DNA from: JBIOHJ01 sp044448905
GTDB lineage: Bacteria; Bacteroidota; Bacteroidia; AKYH767-A; OLB10
Direction: 5' to 3'
Length of the DNA: 8,652 bases
NCBI GenBank assembly: GCA_044448905.1
Contig: JBIOHJ010000130.1
Coordinates: forward strand, 1-8,652
Position 1 is the stretch's first letter. Each line of letters starts with the position of its first letter. The translations under genes were made by a program, and so were the position numbers. The notes beneath the pieces are model-generated. The model was not told where the DNA came from and ran no database searches. It saw only the letters and a program-made list of their open reading frames with translations. Shown here one piece after another: positions 5,345-8,652 of this stretch.

Positions 5345-7156
5345 TTACATCCTTTCCGGAACTTGGATCCCAAGCAAATGCATTGCGTTTTTAATTACGC
5401 CCGATGTAAGCGAAGAAAGCTGCAGCCTGAAATTGGAAGTTTCGGCATTTACACTATCCACAATAGGGAATTCGTGGTAAAACTGGTTGAAGGTTTTAGC
5501 AACTTCAAAAACATAGTTGGCAACAACAGCCGGGCTGTAACGTTCAGCAGCTTCGCTGACTATAAATGGAAAATTAACCAACTGTTTTATTAATTCTTTT
5601 TCCTTTTGATTCATCCCTTTATAATTACGCACATCACTGGCAGAAAAAGCTTTTGTAACATCCACGGTCATGGCTTTACGGATGACAGATCGGGTACGTG
5701 CATAGGTATATTGAATAAACGGACCGGTGTTACCGTTGAGGTCAATAGACTCTTCGGGATTAAAGAGCATTCGCTTTTCGGGGTCAACTTTCAGAATAAA
5801 ATATTTGAGCGCACCCAGGCCGAGTGTTTTGTACAATTCTTTTGCTTCATCCGAATTAAAATCTTCAATTTTACCAAGTTCTTTTGTTTTCTTTTCAGCT
5901 TCGCTGATCATTTCGCTGATCAGGTCATCAGCGTCTACTACGGTTCCTTCGCGCGATTTCATTTTACCTGAAGGCAGGTCAACCATTGCATAGGATAAAT
6001 GATATAAATTCTCAACCCAACCATATCCTAATTTTTTCAGAATTAATTTTAATACTTTAAAATGATATTCCTGCTCGTTGCCAACTACGTAAATCAAATT
6101 TGAGAAATGATAATCATCAAAACGCAGATTTGCCGTTCCCAAATCCTGGGTGATGTAAACGGAAGTTCCATCAGCACGAAGTACAAGTTTTTCGTCCAGC
6201 CCGTCATTTGTCAAATCAATCCAAACTGAGCCATCGGGCTTTTTATAAAAAACATTCTTTGCCAATCCTTCTTCCACAATTTTTTTTCCCAGCAAGTACG
6301 TTTCCGATTCGTAATATATTTTATCGAAATCAACTCCCAGCATTTTATATGTAACATCAAATCCTTCGTAAACCCACCCGTTCATTTTTTTCCAGAGGTC
6401 AATAACATTTGGGTCGTGAGCTTCCCATTTGCGAAGCATTTCCTGCGCCTCAATCATTAGTGGTGCGTTTTTTTCAGCATCCTCTTCTTTTCCATCCTGG
6501 TTCTTGATACTTGATACTTGTTTCTTGAGCTCCATATCAAATTCCACATAATACTTCCCTACCAAATGATCGCCTTTCATCCTTGAAGATTGGGGTGATT
6601 CACCATTGCCGAATTTTTGCCAAGCAATCATGCTTTTACAAATGTGAATGCCGCGGTCATTCACAATATTCACTTTCATCACTTTTTTACCAACGGCTTT
6701 CAGCAATTCAGCAACTGACCATCCTAACAGGTTATTACGGATGTGTCCAAGATGCAATGGTTTGTTGGTATTGGGAGAAGAATATTCTACCAGAACAGGA
6801 TGAGCGGATTCACCTTCATTTTCTTTTTGAATTCCAAAAGAATCGTCAGCAAGTGCGCTTTGTAAATTTTCTAACCAACTTTCTTCCTTAATTACAAGGT
6901 TAAGAAAGCCTTTTACCACATTGAAATCCTTAATAAGCGCAGAATTTTGTTTAAGATACTCTCCTATTAATTTACCTGTTCCCTCAGGCGATTTTTTTGA
7001 AAGACTGGCTAAGCCAAAAACAACCAAAGTAATATCGCCTTCAAAATCGTCTTTGGCTTTTTGTAAAACAATCCGAGAAAAATCTATTTCGGCACCGAAA
7101 AGTTCTTTGACAGCTTTGGTAATGTGCTCTGAAAGTGTATTTTCAAAAATCATCAT
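5345..7156 (-). CDS. argS: Arginyl-tRNA synthetase
   Basis: This class I aminoacyl-tRNA synthetase attaches L-arginine to tRNA-Arg in the cytoplasm using ATP, and is an essential enzyme. At 603 residues it has the usual bacterial length. The N-terminal additional domain (about 1-110) is followed by the catalytic Rossmann fold with the HIGH motif as H-L-G-H (135-138) inside S-S-P-N-T-N-K-P (126-133). The KMSKS loop appears as G-K-M-K-S-R-E-G-T (397-405). The DALR anticodon-binding domain from about 475 contains the Q-Y-T-Y-A-R-T-R-S signature (482-490), and the protein ends with the family-typical L-G-I-Q-V-P-E-R-M. The start is ATG-ATG; either codon could be used, differing by one residue. 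Residues 209-218 are encoded by a heptanucleotide repeat, yet the region appears of normal length. It lies downstream of arginase on the same strand with a 100-base gap holding short repeats. Confidence 0.98.
   Translation of the reverse strand: MMIFENTLSEHITKAVKELFGAEIDFSRIVLQKAKDDFEGDITLVVFGLASLSKKSPEGTGKLIGEYLKQNSALIKDFNVVKGFLNLVIKEESWLENLQSALADDSFGIQKENEGESAHPVLVEYSSPNTNKPLHLGHIRNNLLGWSVAELLKAVGKKVMKVNIVNDRGIHICKSMIAWQKFGNGESPQSSRMKGDHLVGKYYVEFDMELKKQVSSIKNQDGKEEDAEKNAPLMIEAQEMLRKWEAHDPNVIDLWKKMNGWVYEGFDVTYKMLGVDFDKIYYESETYLLGKKIVEEGLAKNVFYKKPDGSVWIDLTNDGLDEKLVLRADGTSVYITQDLGTANLRFDDYHFSNLIYVVGNEQEYHFKVLKLILKKLGYGWVENLYHLSYAMVDLPSGKMKSREGTVVDADDLISEMISEAEKKTKELGKIEDFNSDEAKELYKTLGLGALKYFILKVDPEKRMLFNPEESIDLNGNTGPFIQYTYARTRSVIRKAMTVDVTKAFSASDVRNYKGMNQKEKELIKQLVNFPFIVSEAAERYSPAVVANYVFEVAKTFNQFYHEFPIVDSVNAETSNFRLQLSSLTSGVIKNAMHLLGIQVPERM
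5901..5922. repeat. Short direct repeat (TCGCTGATCA, 12-base period) inside argS
   Basis: The decamer TCGCTGATCA occurs at 5901-5910 and 5913-5922. The 12-base period equals four codons, so the protein carries I-S-E twice (413-415 and 417-419) in a helix just after the KMSKS loop. It is probably a chance or small in-frame coding repeat with no separate function. Confidence 0.5.
6503..6530. repeat. Heptanucleotide tandem repeat (CTTGATA)n inside argS
   Basis: Four consecutive 7-base units on the plus strand: CTTGATA, CTTGATA, CTTGTTT and CTTGAGC. The first two are identical and the last two keep CTTG. On the coding strand this reads as tandem TATCAAG and specifies argS residues about 209-218. 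Seven is not a multiple of three, so gain or loss of one unit would shift the frame; only changes of three units would keep it. Confidence 0.7.
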
Positions 7157-7216
7157 TCAAATTAGTTATTTTAAATTTCCCCTGAACTTTGCCGGAAAAT
7201 AATTTAATGCAGATGT

Positions 7217-7243
7217 CGCAAAGGCTCCGCAAAGAACGCAAAG
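7217..7243. repeat. Three CGCAAAG repeat units between arginase and argS
   Basis: The heptamer CGCAAAG occurs at 7217-7223, 7228-7234 and 7237-7243, separated by 4 and 2 bases and followed by an A-rich stretch. It sits in the 100-base gap after the arginase stop and before the argS start. From memory, similar CGCAAAG/ACGCAAAG arrays are common in intergenic DNA of Bacteroidota and some other bacteria; I could not check this. It may be a degenerate dispersed repeat and could form part of the transcript leader of argS. Confidence 0.65.
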
Positions 7244-7256
7244 AAAAAAGTATTTA

Positions 7257-8201
7257 TTAAAAATAAATCTGGCTTACCACACGTTGTAAAATCTCGAATG
7301 TATTTTCAGCCATCAGGTTTTCTTTATCGAGCGTTGGGTTTACTTCGGCAATTTCAAAACAAACCACTTTTTCATTTTGAACAAGGCGAACACACAAGCT
7401 GCCGGCTTCTTTCTCGGTGATTCCATTGCGTACCGGTGTTCCGGTTCCTTTGCTTATGGATGAATCCATACTGTCCACATCGAATGAAATGTAAATGACA
7501 TTGCAATGTGAAAGATGTGCCAAAGCATCACGCGCTATTTTTTCCACTCCGTTTCGTTTTACTTCGGCTGTAGTAAATGTACGTACCTTATGTTTTTTTA
7601 TCAGGTATGTTTCTTCAGGTTCCACATCGCGTACCCCTATATACACCAAGTCACGGTAAGTGATTTTAGGAATAATGTTGCCAAGCTTTTTCAATTTATT
7701 CCAAAGTTCAACGGTGTCTTTATCGGGTTTATTATTGCGGTTGGCAATGTTGTCTTCAGCCAAAGCGGTTGACATAGGCATGCCATGAAGATTGCCGGTT
7801 GGTGTCGTATAAGGCGAATGTAAATCGGAATGTGCATCAATCCAAATCACTCCAAGCTTTTGTCTTGGAAAAGCCATGCGCACACCTGCAATAGTTCCGG
7901 CTGAGGTGCTGTGATCGCCAGCAAGCACTACGGGAAATTCTTTTTTCTTCAATGTATCCTGCACTTCTTTAGCTACCCGTTCGCATACAGCAACTATTCC
8001 TTTCATGCGTTTCGCATAAGGGCTTCCGGCCTGACCGAATAACAAATGATTTTCGTTTTTGATTTCAGCCGATTCAATGGTATTAAATAACGAGCTTCCG
8101 TAATCAAGAGCCGCAATCTTAATGGCGTCCACACCAAGGCTTGCTCCGCGTGTGCCTGCTCCTATTTCCGATTTGACTTCTATAAATTTTATCTTTCCCA
8201 T
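7257..8201 (-). CDS. Arginase (ureohydrolase family)
   Basis: This 314-residue manganese enzyme hydrolyses L-arginine to L-ornithine and urea in the cytoplasm. Mn-binding motifs are complete: G-D-H-S (95-98), D-A-H-S-D (122-126) and S-F-D-V-D (239-243). The ureohydrolase general-acid His139 lies in G-N-L-H-G (136-140), and an active-site Glu286 precedes V-N-P. Arginase rather than agmatinase is favoured because the T-T-P-T-G-N-L-H-G loop (132-140) and the R-D-V-E-P-E-E segment (191-197) line up with the loops of animal arginase I that hold the amino-acid end of arginine. At the human Asn130 position there is His128, a difference I recall from other Bacteroidota arginases. The ATG at 8201 is chosen; the frame extends two codons to a TTG at 8207, but M-G-K-I-K-F-I-E-V-K-S fits the family N-terminus. 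It is divergent from the arginine decarboxylase gene and upstream of argS on the same strand. Confidence 0.9.
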   Translation of the reverse strand: MGKIKFIEVKSEIGAGTRGASLGVDAIKIAALDYGSSLFNTIESAEIKNENHLLFGQAGSPYAKRMKGIVAVCERVAKEVQDTLKKKEFPVVLAGDHSTSAGTIAGVRMAFPRQKLGVIWIDAHSDLHSPYTTPTGNLHGMPMSTALAEDNIANRNNKPDKDTVELWNKLKKLGNIIPKITYRDLVYIGVRDVEPEETYLIKKHKVRTFTTAEVKRNGVEKIARDALAHLSHCNVIYISFDVDSMDSSISKGTGTPVRNGITEKEAGSLCVRLVQNEKVVCFEIAEVNPTLDKENLMAENTFEILQRVVSQIYF

Positions 8202-8283
8202 AAACAATTTTAGTTGTGCTGTATAACGAATATCTAACTTACTTACATTAGCAAAAAATTTCCAACCTGACTCACCTGGACCT
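8202..8283. promoter_or_regulatory. Divergent intergenic region of arginase and arginine decarboxylase
   Basis: These 82 bases must hold the start signals for two divergent arginine-using genes. On the minus strand, TAAAATTG lies three bases before the arginase ATG, one mismatch from the -7 consensus TAnnTTTG. No exact TAnnTTTG was found for the plus-strand gene. A small tandem ACTTACTTAC occurs near 8236-8245. I see no convincing ArgR-type palindrome. Confidence 0.35.
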
Positions 8284-8652
8284 ATGAAGAACCGCTACAT
8301 TGACCTCATTGAACAAACCTACTATTTTCCGCAGGAAGGTTTTAAAGTGATTAACAACTGCCTTCATTTTAACGGCATTCCGCTCATGGACATTATTGAG
8401 CAATACGGAACGCCCCTCAAGATTACCTACCTTCCTAAAATCAGCTCACAGATACAGAAAGCCAAACGCATGTTTAATGTTGCCATGGCTAAAGCCGATT
8501 ACAAAGGTAAATATACATATTGTTATTGTACGAAGAGTTCGCATTTTTCGTTCGTACTTGACGAAGCTTTGAAGAACGATATTCATCTCGAAACCAGCTC
8601 GGCTTTTGATATTCCAATTATTAAATCATTGGATGAACAGGGAAAAATAAAC
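8284..8652 (+). CDS. speA: Biosynthetic arginine decarboxylase, PLP fold type III (3' partial)
   Basis: The first 123 residues are visible and the frame runs off the right edge. The enzyme family converts L-arginine to agmatine and CO2 with pyridoxal phosphate, the first step of the agmatine route to putrescine and spermidine. The visible N-terminus contains the substrate-barrel entry Y-G-T-P-L-K-I-T-Y-L (41-50). Lys84 in Y-C-Y-C-T-K-S-S-H-F (79-88) is the expected Schiff-base lysine, and E-T-S-S-A-F-D-I (103-110) is the following barrel strand. This wording matches the short (about 460-residue) Bacteroidota arginine decarboxylases as I remember them. Diaminopimelate and carboxynorspermidine decarboxylases share the fold and cannot be strictly excluded without the C-terminus. 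The ATG has the only purine-rich leader in the window (TGGAC), but no strong Shine-Dalgarno sequence. It is divergent from arginase. Confidence 0.8.
   Translation, partial: MKNRYIDLIEQTYYFPQEGFKVINNCLHFNGIPLMDIIEQYGTPLKITYLPKISSQIQKAKRMFNVAMAKADYKGKYTYCYCTKSSHFSFVLDEALKNDIHLETSSAFDIPIIKSLDEQGKIN

Noticed and set aside
5606..5993. Two overlapping plus-strand open frames of 88-121 codons opposite argS
   Set aside because: They lie entirely antisense to the well-supported argS coding sequence, show no recognisable domain or start signal, and are expected shadows of its codon usage.
1..8652. New defence system, mobile element or CRISPR array
   Set aside because: No transposase, integrase, nuclease, toxin-antitoxin pair or regularly spaced long repeat was seen. 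The sirtuin is a stand-alone class III deacylase, not fused to a defence-type partner domain.

Overview
The window looks like a piece of a Bacteroidota chromosome. The best evidence is a secreted protein ending in a type IX secretion (T9SS) type A sorting domain. Also consistent are the lack of Shine-Dalgarno sequences before almost every start codon, TAnnTTTG-type -7 promoter elements, AT-rich composition, and the style of the arginase and arginine decarboxylase sequences. The genus cannot be told from the sequence alone. No RNA gene, CRISPR array, insertion sequence or phage gene is visible.

Left part, plus strand (1-4536): the window opens inside a large polytopic membrane protein resembling GT-C glycosyltransferases, whose N-terminus lies off the left edge. 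After an 85-base gap comes a two-gene unit: a sirtuin deacylase (cobB-like, GTG start) and, 7 bases later, a UPF0316 membrane protein (DUF5698 plus DUF2179). A second plus-strand pair follows a candidate promoter: an orphan heme-copper oxidase subunit III-like protein and, 5 bases after its stop, a lipoprotein with six Asp-box/Ycf48-type beta-propeller repeats.

Right part, mostly minus strand (4543-8201): a hairpin with an A/T tract separates the convergent halves. Reading leftward from 8201, the genes are arginase, arginyl-tRNA synthetase (argS) and a T9SS-exported cupredoxin. Divergent from arginase, a partial biosynthetic arginine decarboxylase runs off the right edge from 8284. Three neighbouring genes therefore act on arginine: charging to tRNA, hydrolysis to ornithine and urea, and decarboxylation to agmatine, the entry to polyamines.

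Most of the window is housekeeping or known-family material, and I found no convincing new multi-gene system. The points worth a second look are the copper-site plus T9SS-domain protein, the orphan oxidase subunit III paired with a Ycf48-like lipoprotein, the sirtuin that lost its zinc cysteines but kept the YxxR deacylase motif, the arginine gene cluster, and two short repeat families (a heptamer repeat inside argS and CGCAAAG repeats upstream of argS).
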